A stretch of 64,000 nt of DNA, taken from NCBI RefSeq assembly GCF_019977395.1, contig NZ_AP024660.1:2790001-2854000 (forward strand), written 5' to 3'. The notes below the pieces were generated by a model, which saw only the letters and a list, made by a program, of their open reading frames with translations, made no database searches and was not told the origin of the DNA. Shown here in pieces: positions 45,508-54,381 of this stretch; position 1 is the first letter of the stretch, and each line of letters begins with the position of its first letter. Position numbers and translations under genes: made by a program. The stretch comes from Arthrobacter sp. NicSoilC5 (lineage in GTDB: Bacteria > Actinomycetota > Actinomycetes > Actinomycetales > Micrococcaceae).

Positions 45508-46018
45508 GAACTTTTAATTCCGCACTTTCGGCCGCCTGGAGCGATTCGGTCATGCGCTGGAGGAAGTCGACCACAGTTCGGGCCTCCTCTGCGGTCAAGC
45601 CTTCCGCAACCGCCATCATCCGGCGATGCATGGCACCGAGGGTCTCCCGGACCTCCTTGTCCGACTCCACCGTGGGGACCACCACCACGGAGCGGCGGTC
45701 GGAGGGGTGCGCCTCCCGGCGGACATGCCCGCTGGCCACCAGGCGGTCAATCAGCGAGGTGGTGGAAGCGCTAGTAATATTGAGGAACCGGCTGAGATCC
45801 TTGGGGACAACCTGCTTGCCGGACGCCTGGACCCTCAGCAGGTACCGCAGGGCAAGGATGTCCGTCTCACCCATGCCCATGGAATCCCTGGTGCTGCGGC
45901 GGATTTCGGTCTCGGCCGCCCGGTAGTCCCGGAGGGCCTTGAGTACCGCCGCACTGTAGTCCAGTTGCCCGTCGGGTCCGTACCAGTAGCCGGATCCCTC
46001 GTTGCCCATAGAAGCCAT
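45503..46018 (-). CDS. MarR-family transcriptional regulator
   Basis: 171 residues. Winged-helix domain at about 50-125: ETDILALRYLLRVQASGKQVVPKDLSRFLNIT, recognition helix SASTTSLIDRLVASGHVRRE and wing HPSDRRSVVVVPT. Flanking helices mediate dimerisation. Ligand unknown. The ATG at 46018 is used. Its promoter contains a TAGACC direct repeat (46029-46034 and 46045-46050) and AACTAG. The CTAG-rich palindrome lies at its own 3' end, before the small gene-kinase pair, which it may control along with itself. Confidence 0.9.
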   Translation of the reverse strand: MASMGNEGSGYWYGPDGQLDYSAAVLKALRDYRAAETEIRRSTRDSMGMGETDILALRYLLRVQASGKQVVPKDLSRFLNITSASTTSLIDRLVASGHVRREAHPSDRRSVVVVPTVESDKEVRETLGAMHRRMMAVAEGLTAEEARTVVDFLQRMTESLQAAESAELKVH

Positions 46019-46173
46019 GGGATCATTTTAGACCAACTGGTAACTAGACCGCCAAGTAACTTCCCTTCACGGCTGCTCCTGGCGTTATCCAGGTGCTAAC
46101 CGCCAGGAAACACCTGCGTAACTCCCCGCACCTAGCCTTGTCAGGCATACCCCTCCGGCGAATCGAGGCAGAT

Positions 46174-46677
46174 ATGCAGACCAACCCCAGGCTCAACATC
46201 CGGCAGGTCTCCTGGTCCAATCCCGTTGGCGCGGACCTTCGCCGCGCGCAGCAGGCCGAACTCGACGCCCGCTTTGGCCGGCCCGACCACGAGCCCGGGC
46301 CGCCGCCGTCGGGAGCAGACTGCGCTGTCTTCCTGGTGGCATACGACAAAGGATCGGGGCAACCGGTGGGCTGCGGCGGGCTCCGGCTCCTGGATGGAAC
46401 AACGGCCGAAATCAAGCGGCTCTACGTGCTGCCGTACACCCGGGGCTCCGGCGTTGCCAGCTCCATCCTCGCGGCACTGGAAGCAGAAGCATTCAGCCAG
46501 GGAATCACCAGGATCAAGGCCGAAGCCGGATCGGCACAGCCTGACGGCCGGAACTTCTACGAGAATTCGGGGTTCGAACCCATCCCGAACTTCGGGCCCT
46601 ATATCGGCGTGGAGCACTCGCACTGCTACGCCAAGCGCATCAACGCCCACAGTGCCGCCCAGACCGCCATGGCCTAG
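46174..46677 (+). CDS. GNAT-family N-acetyltransferase
   Basis: 167 residues. Acetyl-CoA site: AEIKRLYVLPYTRGSGVASSILAALEAEAFSQG (motif A, R-GSGVA), then IKAEAGSAQPDGRNFYENSGFEPI (motif B). GCGGLRLLDGTTAEIKRLYV is the typical beta4 approach. The nearest well-known relatives are putative acetyltransferases with unknown substrates. ATG at 46174 with GAGG seven bases upstream. Followed by the thioesterase gene after 54 bases on the same strand, so co-transcription is plausible. Confidence 0.9.
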   Translation: MQTNPRLNIRQVSWSNPVGADLRRAQQAELDARFGRPDHEPGPPPSGADCAVFLVAYDKGSGQPVGCGGLRLLDGTTAEIKRLYVLPYTRGSGVASSILAALEAEAFSQGITRIKAEAGSAQPDGRNFYENSGFEPIPNFGPYIGVEHSHCYAKRINAHSAAQTAMA

Positions 46678-46731
46678 CACCCGGTCCGTCACACTCGGAT
46701 TGCGGGCAGTGGCTTCGGCTAATCTCGGCCT

Positions 46732-47166
46732 ATGGAAACAGCAGACATCACCTTCCGGACCCGCAAATGGGTCCGGCCCGAGGACCTCAACGCCAACGGG
46801 ACCCTCTTTGGCGGCAGCCTGCTGAAATGGATCGACGAAGAAGCCGCCATCTACGCCATCCTCCAGCTGGGAAACGGCCGCGCAGTCACCAAGTACATTT
46901 CGGAGATCAACTTCGTCAGCTCCGCGGTCCAGGGCGACCTGATCGAAATGGGACTGACAGCCACGCGGTTTGGCCGGACCTCACTGACCATGCGCGCCGA
47001 GGTCCGCAACATGATCACCCGGCAGAGCATCCTCACCATCGAGGAGATCGTTTTCGTGAACCTGAACCAGGAGGGCAAGCCCGAGCCGCACGGCTATACG
47101 GAAATCACCTACGACAGGGACAGGATCCCCACCCACCACCTCAGCGGGACCGCCGTCAAGGACTGA
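46732..47166 (+). CDS. Acyl-CoA thioesterase, hotdog fold (YciA type)
   Basis: 144 residues, single hotdog domain. The hot-dog helix NANGTLFGGSLLKWIDEEAAIYA carries the catalytic Asp (IDEEA) and GG hinge typical of YciA/acyl-CoA hydrolases. VTKYISEINFVSSAVQGDLIEM and GRTSLTMRAEVRN are the family's central strands. It hydrolyses acyl-CoA to free acid and CoA; chain length is not evident. Start ATG at 46732 and complete C-terminus. A hairpin with a U-tract closes the gene. Confidence 0.93.
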   Translation: METADITFRTRKWVRPEDLNANGTLFGGSLLKWIDEEAAIYAILQLGNGRAVTKYISEINFVSSAVQGDLIEMGLTATRFGRTSLTMRAEVRNMITRQSILTIEEIVFVNLNQEGKPEPHGYTEITYDRDRIPTHHLSGTAVKD

Positions 47167-47244
47167 CGCCGCCCACGGCCAAGGTTTTCCCCCGGTTCAC
47201 GCCGAGGGCCCCGGCCGTTTCCCCGACTGGACCAAAGTGAGCAG

Positions 47245-47287
47245 CCGGGCTGTTTATCGAATCGATAGCTATAACAGCCCGGTTTTT
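47245..47287 (+). terminator. Intrinsic terminator with U-tract after thioesterase
   Basis: CCGGGCTGTT (47245-47254) pairs with AACAGCCCGG (47273-47282), followed by TTTTTG. An inner palindrome TATCGA-A-TCGATA (47256-47268) lies in the loop. One of the few classic U-tract terminators here. Confidence 0.9.
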
Positions 47288-47350
47288 GTCATGCCCGGCT
47301 ATAGGCTGTGCGGACATGCTCCGATTCCAGTCCAGAAATGAGTCCTGATC

Positions 47351-48427
47351 GTGCGTACATTGAAGACTTTGGTTGCCGCCGCCGTCGCCGCCACCCTGCT
47401 CGCCGGCTGCGGCGGTGCTTCCACCCCGCCCGCTTCGACCGGTGAAGCCTCCGGGGCTCCGGCAGGAGCCTCCGGGGACACCCTGGTGATCTACACCAAC
47501 TCCAACGGCGAGGGCCGGGGCGACTGGTTGGCCGCCAAGGCGGCCGAGGCCGGATTCAAGATCGAGATCGTGGGGGCCGGGGGCGCCGATGCCACCAACA
47601 AGCTCATTGCGGAGAAGAACAACCCCATCGCCGACGTCGCATTCGGCCTGAACAACATGTACTTCTCGCAGGTCAAGAACGAGGGCGCGCTGGAGGCCTA
47701 CCAGCCCGCGTGGGCGGGCGATGTGGACAAGGGCCTGGGCGACGGGGAGACGTACTGGCCCCTGGTGAAGCAGGCCATCCTCCTGGGCTACAACTCGGAC
47801 AAGATCTCCAAGGACGCCGCACCGAAGGACTGGACGGACCTGTGGACCAAGGACGAGTTCAAGAGCCGCTACGAGCGGGTCACCGGCCTGGGCACGGCCA
47901 CGGCGCAGCTGGTTTTCGCCGGCATCCTCTCCCGGTACCGGGACGACTCCGGGGATCTGGGGATATCCGACGACGGCTGGAAGCAGGTTGAGCAGTACTT
48001 CAAGAACGGCAGCCCGGCAGTGGCCAAGACCGACCTGTTCGCCCGGATCGCCGCCGGCGAAGTGGACATGGGCCAGATGCCGTCCTCGATCATTGCCGAC
48101 CGCGAAAAGTCCTTCAAAGTGAACGTGGACACGGTCATTCCTTCCGTGGGGGTCCCCCTTGCCGTGGAGCAGATCGCCCTGGTGAAGGGGACCAAGAAGA
48201 AGGAGCAGGCGCAGAAGTTCATCGACTGGTTCGGCAGCGCAGACGTCCAGGGTGAGTTCGCGCAGAAGTTCAACTCCATGCCCGTCAACAAGAGCGCCCA
48301 GGCGAAGGCCAACCCCGAGGTGGTGGACTTCTTTGCCGGCCTCAAGCAGCAGGACATCGACTGGGACTTCGTCCAGAAGAACATGGGCGCCTGGGTGGAG
48401 AAGATCGAACTCGAATACATGACGTAA
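47351..48427 (+). CDS. Iron/thiamine-type ABC transporter substrate-binding lipoprotein
   Basis: 358 residues, family 1 solute-binding protein. N-terminal lipoprotein signal with lipobox LLAGC (Cys about residue 20) and a Ser/Gly linker, then LVIYTNSNGEGRGDWLAAKA as the first lobe. NNPIADVAFGLNNMYF and WPLVKQAILLGYNSDK follow. The layout matches ferric-iron, thiamine and 2-aminoethylphosphonate binding proteins; the ligand-contact residues cannot be matched firmly, so the ligand stays open. GTG start at 47351. First gene of a three-gene transporter: binding protein, ATPase, fused permease. Confidence 0.92.
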   Translation: MRTLKTLVAAAVAATLLAGCGGASTPPASTGEASGAPAGASGDTLVIYTNSNGEGRGDWLAAKAAEAGFKIEIVGAGGADATNKLIAEKNNPIADVAFGLNNMYFSQVKNEGALEAYQPAWAGDVDKGLGDGETYWPLVKQAILLGYNSDKISKDAAPKDWTDLWTKDEFKSRYERVTGLGTATAQLVFAGILSRYRDDSGDLGISDDGWKQVEQYFKNGSPAVAKTDLFARIAAGEVDMGQMPSSIIADREKSFKVNVDTVIPSVGVPLAVEQIALVKGTKKKEQAQKFIDWFGSADVQGEFAQKFNSMPVNKSAQAKANPEVVDFFAGLKQQDIDWDFVQKNMGAWVEKIELEYMT

Positions 48428-48473
48428 CCCGTCCCGCCAGCCGCCGTTCCCGCGTTCCATCAGACAGGTTGCC

Positions 48474-49538
48474 ATGATCCGCTTGGAAAACATCGAAGTT
48501 ACCTTTGGCGATTTCACCGCCATTCCGCATCTGGACCTGCATGTCCAGCCGGGTGAGTTCTTCACCCTCCTAGGGCCCTCCGGCTGTGGAAAGACGACGG
48601 CGCTGCGCACCCTGGCCGGCTTCATCCAGCCGGCCGGGGGTGCGGTCCGGGTGGACGGGAAGGATGTGACCCGCCTTCCCAGCGACAAGCGGCAGGTGGG
48701 CATGGTGTTCCAGAACTATGCCCTGTTCCCGAGCATGAGCGTATGGGAGAACATCGCCTTCGGACTCCGGGTCCGGAAGGAAAGACCTGCCGACAGTGAC
48801 CGCCTTGTGCGGGATATTGCACGGCGCGTGGAACTCAGCGACGAGCAGCTGGCGAAGAACGTGGCCGAGCTGTCCGGCGGCCAGCAGCAGCGCGTGGCTG
48901 TTGCCCGCGCCCTGGTGCTGCGGCCCAAGATCCTGCTGCTGGACGAGCCGCTGTCCAACCTCGATGCCAAGCTCCGCCACCAGTTGCGCCAGCAGCTCAA
49001 GGACCTGCAGAGCGAGTTCGGCATCACCACCGTGTACGTCACCCACGACCAGGACGAGGCCCTTGCCATGAGCGACCGGGTGGCGGTCTTCAACAAGGGC
49101 GTGGTGGAACAGGTTGGGACGCCCCAGGAAATCTACGACCATGCCGCTACGGAGTTCGTCTGCAACTTCATTGGTGACAGCTCGGCCCTGACGCCGGACT
49201 TCGTGGCGGAGGTCAACCGGCTCTCCGGCGCCGGCCTCAGCACGGATGCCAGATCCTACCTGCGCGTGGAAAAGGCCTCCCTGGACCGGCCGGCGGACGG
49301 AGGGACCGCCGTCGGGCTTCCCGCCACCGTGGTGTCCCGGACCTACCACGGCCTGCACAGCCGGTATGTGGTCCGCAGCCATGGCGCGGACATCCGCCTC
49401 CTGGTCCGGGAAGACGGCGCCGCGCACCCTGAGGCCGGCACGGCCACAACGGTCCACGTCCAGCCCGGGCACATCCTCCAGTACCATCCGGGATCCGGTG
49501 CCGCGCTTGCACAGGACCAGGCGGTTGCCCTGCCATGA
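48474..49538 (+). CDS. ABC transporter ATPase (iron/thiamine/phosphonate type)
   Basis: 354 residues. ATPase domain 1-235: Walker A GPSGCGKTTALR, Q-loop MVFQNYALFPSMSV, signature ELSGGQQQRVAVARAL, Walker B ILLLDEPLSNLDAKL and switch VTHDQDEALAMSD. A C-terminal regulatory TOBE-like domain (about 260-354) follows, as in FbpC/PotA-type ATPases. The start ATG lies 46 bases after the binding protein stop. Its TGA overlaps the permease ATG (ATGA). It powers import through the fused permease. Confidence 0.95.
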   Translation: MIRLENIEVTFGDFTAIPHLDLHVQPGEFFTLLGPSGCGKTTALRTLAGFIQPAGGAVRVDGKDVTRLPSDKRQVGMVFQNYALFPSMSVWENIAFGLRVRKERPADSDRLVRDIARRVELSDEQLAKNVAELSGGQQQRVAVARALVLRPKILLLDEPLSNLDAKLRHQLRQQLKDLQSEFGITTVYVTHDQDEALAMSDRVAVFNKGVVEQVGTPQEIYDHAATEFVCNFIGDSSALTPDFVAEVNRLSGAGLSTDARSYLRVEKASLDRPADGGTAVGLPATVVSRTYHGLHSRYVVRSHGADIRLLVREDGAAHPEAGTATTVHVQPGHILQYHPGSGAALAQDQAVALP

Positions 49539-51358
49539 GCGGCAACAACGCGGTGCGCAGCATGGTCCGCTCCCCGTTCGTCGTGGTGGTGGGGGTCATC
49601 CTCACATGGTTCATCGCCGCGTTCCTGGTATGGCCCAACGTGAACATCCTGATCGCCACGTTCTTCCCCGACGGCAGCTTTTCGGGCCGTGCCGCGGAGA
49701 AGCTGTTCTCCTCCCAGCGGGCCATGAAGGCACTGGGCAACAGCTTCCTGCTGGCCGTGGCGCTGTCCGTCACCGTCAACCTGGTGGGCGTCTTCATCGT
49801 CCTGGTGACGCATTACTTCAGGATCCGGGGTTCGAGGATCCTGTTCCTGGGCTATGCCTCCACCTTTATCTATGGGGGCATCGTGCTGGCGGCGGGGTAT
49901 AAATTCATCTACGGGGACAAGGGCATTGTCACGTCGCTGCTGGTCCGGGTTGTCCCCGGCATGGACCCCGGCTGGTTTTCCGGGTTCTTTGCCGTGCTGG
50001 CGGTCATGACCTTTGCCACCACCACCAACCACATGCTGTTCGTTGCCAACGCCCTCAAAGGCATCGACTACCAGACCATTGAGGCCGCGCGGAACCTCGG
50101 CGCCTCCACGTGGACCATCCTGCGGCGCATCGTCCTGCCCATGCTCAAGCCCACGCTGTTCGCCGTCACCATCCTGTCCTTCCTCACCGGCCTGGGCGCC
50201 CTCAGCGCCCCGCAGGTGCTGGGTGGCCGCGATTTCCAGACCATCACGCCGATGATCCTGACGTTCACCAACAGCCCCACCTCGCGTGACCTGGCGGCGC
50301 TGCTGGCCGTGATCCTTGGACTGGCCACCATGGTGATGCTCGCCGTGATGTCCCGGCTGGAGAAGGGCGGCACCTACTTTTCGGTCTCAAAGGTGTCTTC
50401 CGAGCTGCAGAAACAGGACATTGCCAACCCCGTAGCCAACGTGGCGGTGCACGCCGTGGCATATCTCCTCTTTGCCGTCTACACGCTTCCCGTGGTGCTG
50501 ATCGTGCTTTACTCATTTGCCGACGGCGCCGCCATCCAGACCGGACAGCTCTCGTTTTCCAACCTGACACTGGACAACTACGTCCGTGTCCTCACCCAGC
50601 AGTCCGGGCTGCGGCCGTTCATCGTCAGCGTGGTGTACAGCGCCCTGGCGGCCGTCATCGCCGTCGGCGGCCTGCTCTTTGTGGCCCGGCTGCTGCAGAA
50701 GTATAAAAACTGGGTGGCCTCAACATTTGAGTACCTGCTGCACATCCCTTGGATCCTGCCCTCAGCGCTGCTGGCCCTGGGCCTGATTGTCAGCTACGAC
50801 CACCCCAATCCGCTGGTAGGCGGTGCCGTCCTCACCGGAACAACGGTGATCCTGCTCATCGCCTTCGTCACGGTGAAGATCCCGTTCACCCTGCGGATGC
50901 TCAAGGCATCCTTTGCCGCCGTGAACTCTTCCCTGGAGGAGGCCGCCGCCATTATGGGCGCCAAGACGCTGTATGTCTTCCGCCGGATCCTCCTGCCCCT
51001 GGTGCTTCCGGCGGCGGCAGCCATCACGGCCCTGAACTTCAACAGCCTGCTGGACGACTACGACACGGCGATCTTCCTGGCCCATCCGCTGGTGCAGCCC
51101 CTGGGCCTGGTGATCAAGGCGAACACCGACGGTGCCGAGGGCACGGAGGGCATCGCAAACACCTTTGTCTACACGGTGCTGCTGATGGTGATCACCGGGG
51201 TGACGATGTACCTCGTGTACGGCAGGTCAGGGCGGCGGAAGGGCAGGAAGCGTCTTCCCGCAGCTCCGGCCGGCCTGCAGGTCTCCGGCGCCGGACTTCC
51301 CGGCGCACAGGCGCCGGGTGAGGACGACGCCACGCGCCCGGCAGCCGCCGTCCGCTGA
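49535..51358 (+). CDS. ABC transporter permease, two fused membrane domains (FbpB type)
   Basis: 607 residues with two permease units in one chain, about 12 membrane segments. Each unit has its own ATPase-contact EAA loop: EAARNLGASTWTILRRIVLP (about 189) and EAAAIMGAKTLYVFRRILLP (about 470). Such duplicated permeases are typical of the ferric iron and related importers. The C-terminal 50 residues are a basic, Ala/Pro-rich tail. It overlaps the ATPase gene by four bases. Convergent with the flavin monooxygenase gene: its stop and the next stop abut. Confidence 0.95.
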   Translation: MSGNNAVRSMVRSPFVVVVGVILTWFIAAFLVWPNVNILIATFFPDGSFSGRAAEKLFSSQRAMKALGNSFLLAVALSVTVNLVGVFIVLVTHYFRIRGSRILFLGYASTFIYGGIVLAAGYKFIYGDKGIVTSLLVRVVPGMDPGWFSGFFAVLAVMTFATTTNHMLFVANALKGIDYQTIEAARNLGASTWTILRRIVLPMLKPTLFAVTILSFLTGLGALSAPQVLGGRDFQTITPMILTFTNSPTSRDLAALLAVILGLATMVMLAVMSRLEKGGTYFSVSKVSSELQKQDIANPVANVAVHAVAYLLFAVYTLPVVLIVLYSFADGAAIQTGQLSFSNLTLDNYVRVLTQQSGLRPFIVSVVYSALAAVIAVGGLLFVARLLQKYKNWVASTFEYLLHIPWILPSALLALGLIVSYDHPNPLVGGAVLTGTTVILLIAFVTVKIPFTLRMLKASFAAVNSSLEEAAAIMGAKTLYVFRRILLPLVLPAAAAITALNFNSLLDDYDTAIFLAHPLVQPLGLVIKANTDGAEGTEGIANTFVYTVLLMVITGVTMYLVYGRSGRRKGRKRLPAAPAGLQVSGAGLPGAQAPGEDDATRPAAAVR

Positions 51359-52429
51359 CTACCGCCCCGGACCGCTGGCGACGGCGGTCCGTGCGTTCCG
51401 CCGCCGGGCCAGGTCGAGCACGCGGTCGCGCAGCGGCTGTGCACGGTCTGCCAGGGCGACACGCCCGAGTGCAGAGGAGGCCACGCTCACGGCGCGGGTG
51501 CGGAGTCTCCGTTGCTTGTTGTAGGCGCGCAGTGCCTGCTCCTGGCCTTGAGGCGCGTTGTTGAGGAGGTCGGCCAGTGTCACCGCGTCCACCAGCGATT
51601 CACAGGCGCCGCGGCCAAGGGTGGGCATCATGGCGTGCGCGGCATCGCCGATGAGCACCGTCCGCCCGCTGACGTAGGAGCGCAGATGCGGCACTGTCCA
51701 CAGGCGCTGGACGAGGCATTCCTCCGGGGTAGCTGCAGCGAGGGCACGCCGGATGGCAGGCGCGTGGCCGGAGAAGCGTTCCCGGGCCTGGTCCAGCGCC
51801 GACGGAACATCGATTCCGTAGGGGCCCAGTCCTGACCGGTAACTGGCGTACCAGAAGGACCCGCCCCGGGCGGCTGCCATGCCGAACAGGTCGCCGCGGC
51901 CCCAGTACTCGCCCACCTCGTCCGGAGCGACCGGCGTCGGGAGGGTTCCCCGGAGGGCAAGGTAGGGCGTCAGGCGGGCATCGGTGGCGCTGCCCCATCC
52001 CGTACGGCGAACCATGCTGTGGACGCCGTCAGCGCCCACCACCAGGCTGCCATCCGCGGGGACTGACTGCACGGCATCGGTGACACGGCGTACGGCGGCG
52101 GGCACGGCGCCGTCCAGCAGCCGGATCAGGTCGATCCGGGAAATGCCGAACATCTCCCCGGCATCGACCGTGACCCACGGTTCACCCTGTGCATTGCGGA
52201 CCGACCCGCTGCCCAGCACCGGACTGACGGCCCGGGCCTGGTCCAGTATTCCCAGCCGGGCCAGGGCTCGCTGGGCGTTGGGCCACATCCCGAGGGCGTT
52301 GCCGACGGTGGGCAGTTCCGGCCGTTTCTCGTACACCGTCACGTGGAAGCGGCTGGGATCCAGGGCTGCCGCAAGGGCCAGGCCGGCGATGCCGCCGCCA
52401 ACGATCGTGATCGTTTCCATGCGCGCCAT
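51359..52429 (-). CDS. FAD-dependent aromatic-type monooxygenase
   Basis: 356 residues, class A flavoprotein monooxygenase. The N-terminal FAD-binding GXGXXG is TIVGGGIAGLALAAAL, followed by VYEKRPELPTVGNALGMWPNA. The NAD(P)H/FAD motif DG appears as LVVGADGVHSMVRR, and the third FAD motif is GRTVLIGDAAHAMMPTLGRGAC. Substrates of the family are phenols, salicylate or polyketides; here unknown. Two in-frame ATGs (52429, 52420) are both possible. Divergent from a TetR-type gene across 48 bases full of GTAGT/ACTAC half-sites, so that regulator very probably represses it. Confidence 0.9.
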   Translation of the reverse strand: MARMETITIVGGGIAGLALAAALDPSRFHVTVYEKRPELPTVGNALGMWPNAQRALARLGILDQARAVSPVLGSGSVRNAQGEPWVTVDAGEMFGISRIDLIRLLDGAVPAAVRRVTDAVQSVPADGSLVVGADGVHSMVRRTGWGSATDARLTPYLALRGTLPTPVAPDEVGEYWGRGDLFGMAAARGGSFWYASYRSGLGPYGIDVPSALDQARERFSGHAPAIRRALAAATPEECLVQRLWTVPHLRSYVSGRTVLIGDAAHAMMPTLGRGACESLVDAVTLADLLNNAPQGQEQALRAYNKQRRLRTRAVSVASSALGRVALADRAQPLRDRVLDLARRRNARTAVASGPGR

Positions 52430-52432
52430 TTT

Positions 52433-52469
52433 ACTACTTTTGTAGTGATCCGGAAGGGGTCCCACTACA
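52433..52469. promoter_or_regulatory. Three ACTAC/GTAGT half-sites between monooxygenase and TetR
   Basis: ACTAC (52433-52437), TGTAGTG (52441-52447) and CACTACA (52463-52469). The first two form ACTAC-TTTT-GTAGT and the last two an exact seven-base inverted repeat with a 15-base spacer. They fill the 48-base divergent gap, so repression of both genes by the TetR-type product is likely. Confidence 0.65.
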
Positions 52470-52477
52470 CTGAATCC

Positions 52478-53017
52478 ATGCCGGACCGACGCACCCTGTT
52501 GCTCGATGCCGCCCTGGCCGTGGTGGCGGACAAGGGCATGAAGGGGCTCACCCACCGGGCCGTGGACACCGCCGCAGGCCTGTCGGAGGGCACCACGTCC
52601 AACTACTACCGGAACCGCGCTGCCCTGGTTGACGCCGTCCTGGGCCGGCTGCTGGAGCTGGACGCCACCCTCCTCCGGGACCAGGGGCCTGCCGGTCCGC
52701 CCAAGGACGTGGGTGAACTGGCAGGCCAGCTCGCCTCCATGGTGGTGATGCTTGCCGGCCGGCACGCCGGCCTGACCCGCGCCCGGCTGGCACTTTCCCT
52801 GGACAAGCCGGACTCCGTGACGGCCGGCCACTTCCAGCTGGTGGGAGGCCTGGAACAGGCGCTTGCCGGGCTGGGAGTGCCGGACGCGCGGGCGCGGGCA
52901 CGGGATGTGGCCGACTACGGCGACGGGGTGCTGCTGCACCTGCTCACCGTCAGGCGGGACGAGCAGCCGGACGCTGCCGCCATCGCCGCCGCTGTCCGGC
53001 GGCTGGTGGGTATATAA
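52478..53017 (+). CDS. TetR-family regulator of the flavin monooxygenase
   Basis: 179 residues. Helix-turn-helix 5-50: RRTLLLDAALAVVADKGMKGLTHRAVDTAAGLSEGTTSNYYRNRAALVDAV, with the 'EGTTSNYYRNR' recognition helix common in regulators of flavoprotein and efflux genes. The ligand domain is compact and Ala/Leu-rich. The ATG at 52478 directly follows the operator-like half-sites. It is convergent with pobA. Ligand unknown, possibly the monooxygenase's aromatic substrate. Confidence 0.88.
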   Translation: MPDRRTLLLDAALAVVADKGMKGLTHRAVDTAAGLSEGTTSNYYRNRAALVDAVLGRLLELDATLLRDQGPAGPPKDVGELAGQLASMVVMLAGRHAGLTRARLALSLDKPDSVTAGHFQLVGGLEQALAGLGVPDARARARDVADYGDGVLLHLLTVRRDEQPDAAAIAAAVRRLVGI

Positions 53018-53058
53018 GCCTCACCCGGCCGGCCGGCGTCGTCCTTTCTCCGGATGCC

Positions 53059-54246
53059 CTAGGAGGAGGCGGGCCAGCCCGTGTAGGCCTCCGCCAGGTA
53101 GGCCCTGCCATGGCGGGAGGAGACCACGGAGTTCAGTTCGCCGAGCTGGCGGGCGCGGGAGAAGTCGTCCGCATCGGCCGGGGTGTGCAGCATGGTGGTC
53201 ATCCAGTAGGAGAACTGCTGGGCCTTCCACACCCGGTCCAGGGCGCGGTCGCTGTAGGTGTCCAGGAGCCGGTCCGAGCCGGAGTTGTAGTGGCTGTCCA
53301 GCCCCTCGAAGAGGAACTTGACGTCGTTGATGGCCAGGTTGAGGCCCTTGGCACCGGTGGGCGGCACGGTGTGTGCGGCGTCGCCGGCCAGGAACAGGTT
53401 GCCGTGGCGCATGGGGGTGTGGACGAAGCTGCGGAACGGCAGGACCATCTTTTCCAGGACCGGACCCTCCTTGAGCTCGAAGCCGTTGCCGTTGACGCGG
53501 CTGCGGAATTCGGCCCAGATCCGGTCGTCATCCCATTCCGCCACGTTTTCCTTGGGGTCGCACTGGAAGTACATCCGCTGCACGGTTTCCGTGCGCTGGC
53601 TGATCAGGGCGAAGCCGTTGGCCGAGTTGGCGTAGATCAGTTCGTCGGAGCTGCGCGGCGCCTCGGCCAGGATGCCGAACCAGGCGAAGGGGTATTCGTG
53701 GAAGTACCACTTGCGGTGGGCCTCGGGGATCTGGAACCGGCAGTGGCTGCGCGAGCCGTCAGCGCCCACCAGGAAGTCGGCCTGGATTTCGAACTCGACG
53801 CCGTCGGCATCGGTGAACCAGACCTTCGGCCTGCCCTCCAGGTCGTGGACGGTGGTGTCGGTGACGCTGTACCGCACGTCGCCGCCGTCGTCCTTCCTCC
53901 GTGCGGCGAGGTCCAGGAAGACGTCCGTCTGCGGGTACAGCCACACGGACTCGCCCACGAGGTCCTTGAAGTCGATGCGGTGGCTCTCGTTGTTGAAGCG
54001 CAGCTCGATGCCGTCGTGCCGGTCGCCGTCGCGCAGCACCCGGTCCGAGACGCCACTGTCCACCAGCAGGTTAACTGTTCCGTGCTCCAGGATGCCGGCG
54101 CGCACCGTGTGGGAGATTTCCTCGTGGCTGCGGATCTCGATCACCGTGGACTCGATGCCTGCCTTGGCCAGAAGATGGGAAAGCATCAGCCCTGCCGGAC
54201 CGCCTCCCATGATGGCTACCTGGGTGGTGATGATTTTTCGTGCCAT
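53059..54246 (-). CDS. pobA: 4-hydroxybenzoate 3-monooxygenase
   Basis: 395 residues, matching PobA length. It converts 4-hydroxybenzoate to protocatechuate using FAD and NAD(P)H, feeding the beta-ketoadipate pathway. TTQVAIMGGGPAGLMLSHLL is the FAD loop, RAGILEHGTVNLL the conserved PobA segment, DFLVGADGSRSHCRF the second nucleotide motif and GDAAHTVPPTGAKGLNLAIND the FAD/substrate loop. Complete and intact. The next catabolic genes (pca) are not in the window. An IclR regulator lies directly upstream on the same strand, with a palindrome in the 135-base gap. Confidence 0.96.
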   Translation of the reverse strand: MARKIITTQVAIMGGGPAGLMLSHLLAKAGIESTVIEIRSHEEISHTVRAGILEHGTVNLLVDSGVSDRVLRDGDRHDGIELRFNNESHRIDFKDLVGESVWLYPQTDVFLDLAARRKDDGGDVRYSVTDTTVHDLEGRPKVWFTDADGVEFEIQADFLVGADGSRSHCRFQIPEAHRKWYFHEYPFAWFGILAEAPRSSDELIYANSANGFALISQRTETVQRMYFQCDPKENVAEWDDDRIWAEFRSRVNGNGFELKEGPVLEKMVLPFRSFVHTPMRHGNLFLAGDAAHTVPPTGAKGLNLAINDVKFLFEGLDSHYNSGSDRLLDTYSDRALDRVWKAQQFSYWMTTMLHTPADADDFSRARQLGELNSVVSSRHGRAYLAEAYTGWPASS

Positions 54247-54340
54247 GGCTTTGTCTCGCTTCGTTGCGGGGCCCGGGAGTGGGGCCGGAATGGGTGCCTG
54301 GGTTCAGTGTGCGCCAGGCCGGGTGACCGGCGTTACAGGC

Positions 54341-54357
54341 ATTCCGTTCAACGGATT
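54341..54357. promoter_or_regulatory. IclR-type operator candidate ATTCCGTT-C-AACGGATT
   Basis: The core TCCGTT-C-AACGGA (54343-54355) is an exact inverted repeat around one base; the outer pair differs by one. It lies about 95 bases before pobA and about 25 beyond the IclR gene end. Binding by the adjacent IclR product is inferred. Confidence 0.55.
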
Positions 54358-54381
54358 CCGGGGGTGGTGTGAGGGGCCGGA

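Noticed and set aside
46566..46578. GGTTCGAACCC-like stretch resembling a tRNA T-arm
   Set aside because: It lies inside an intact GNAT coding sequence and no acceptor stem or anticodon arm surrounds it.
49237..49797. Open frame antisense across the ATPase-permease junction
   Set aside because: Overlaps two genes with complete ABC motifs; no ribosome site or family motif.
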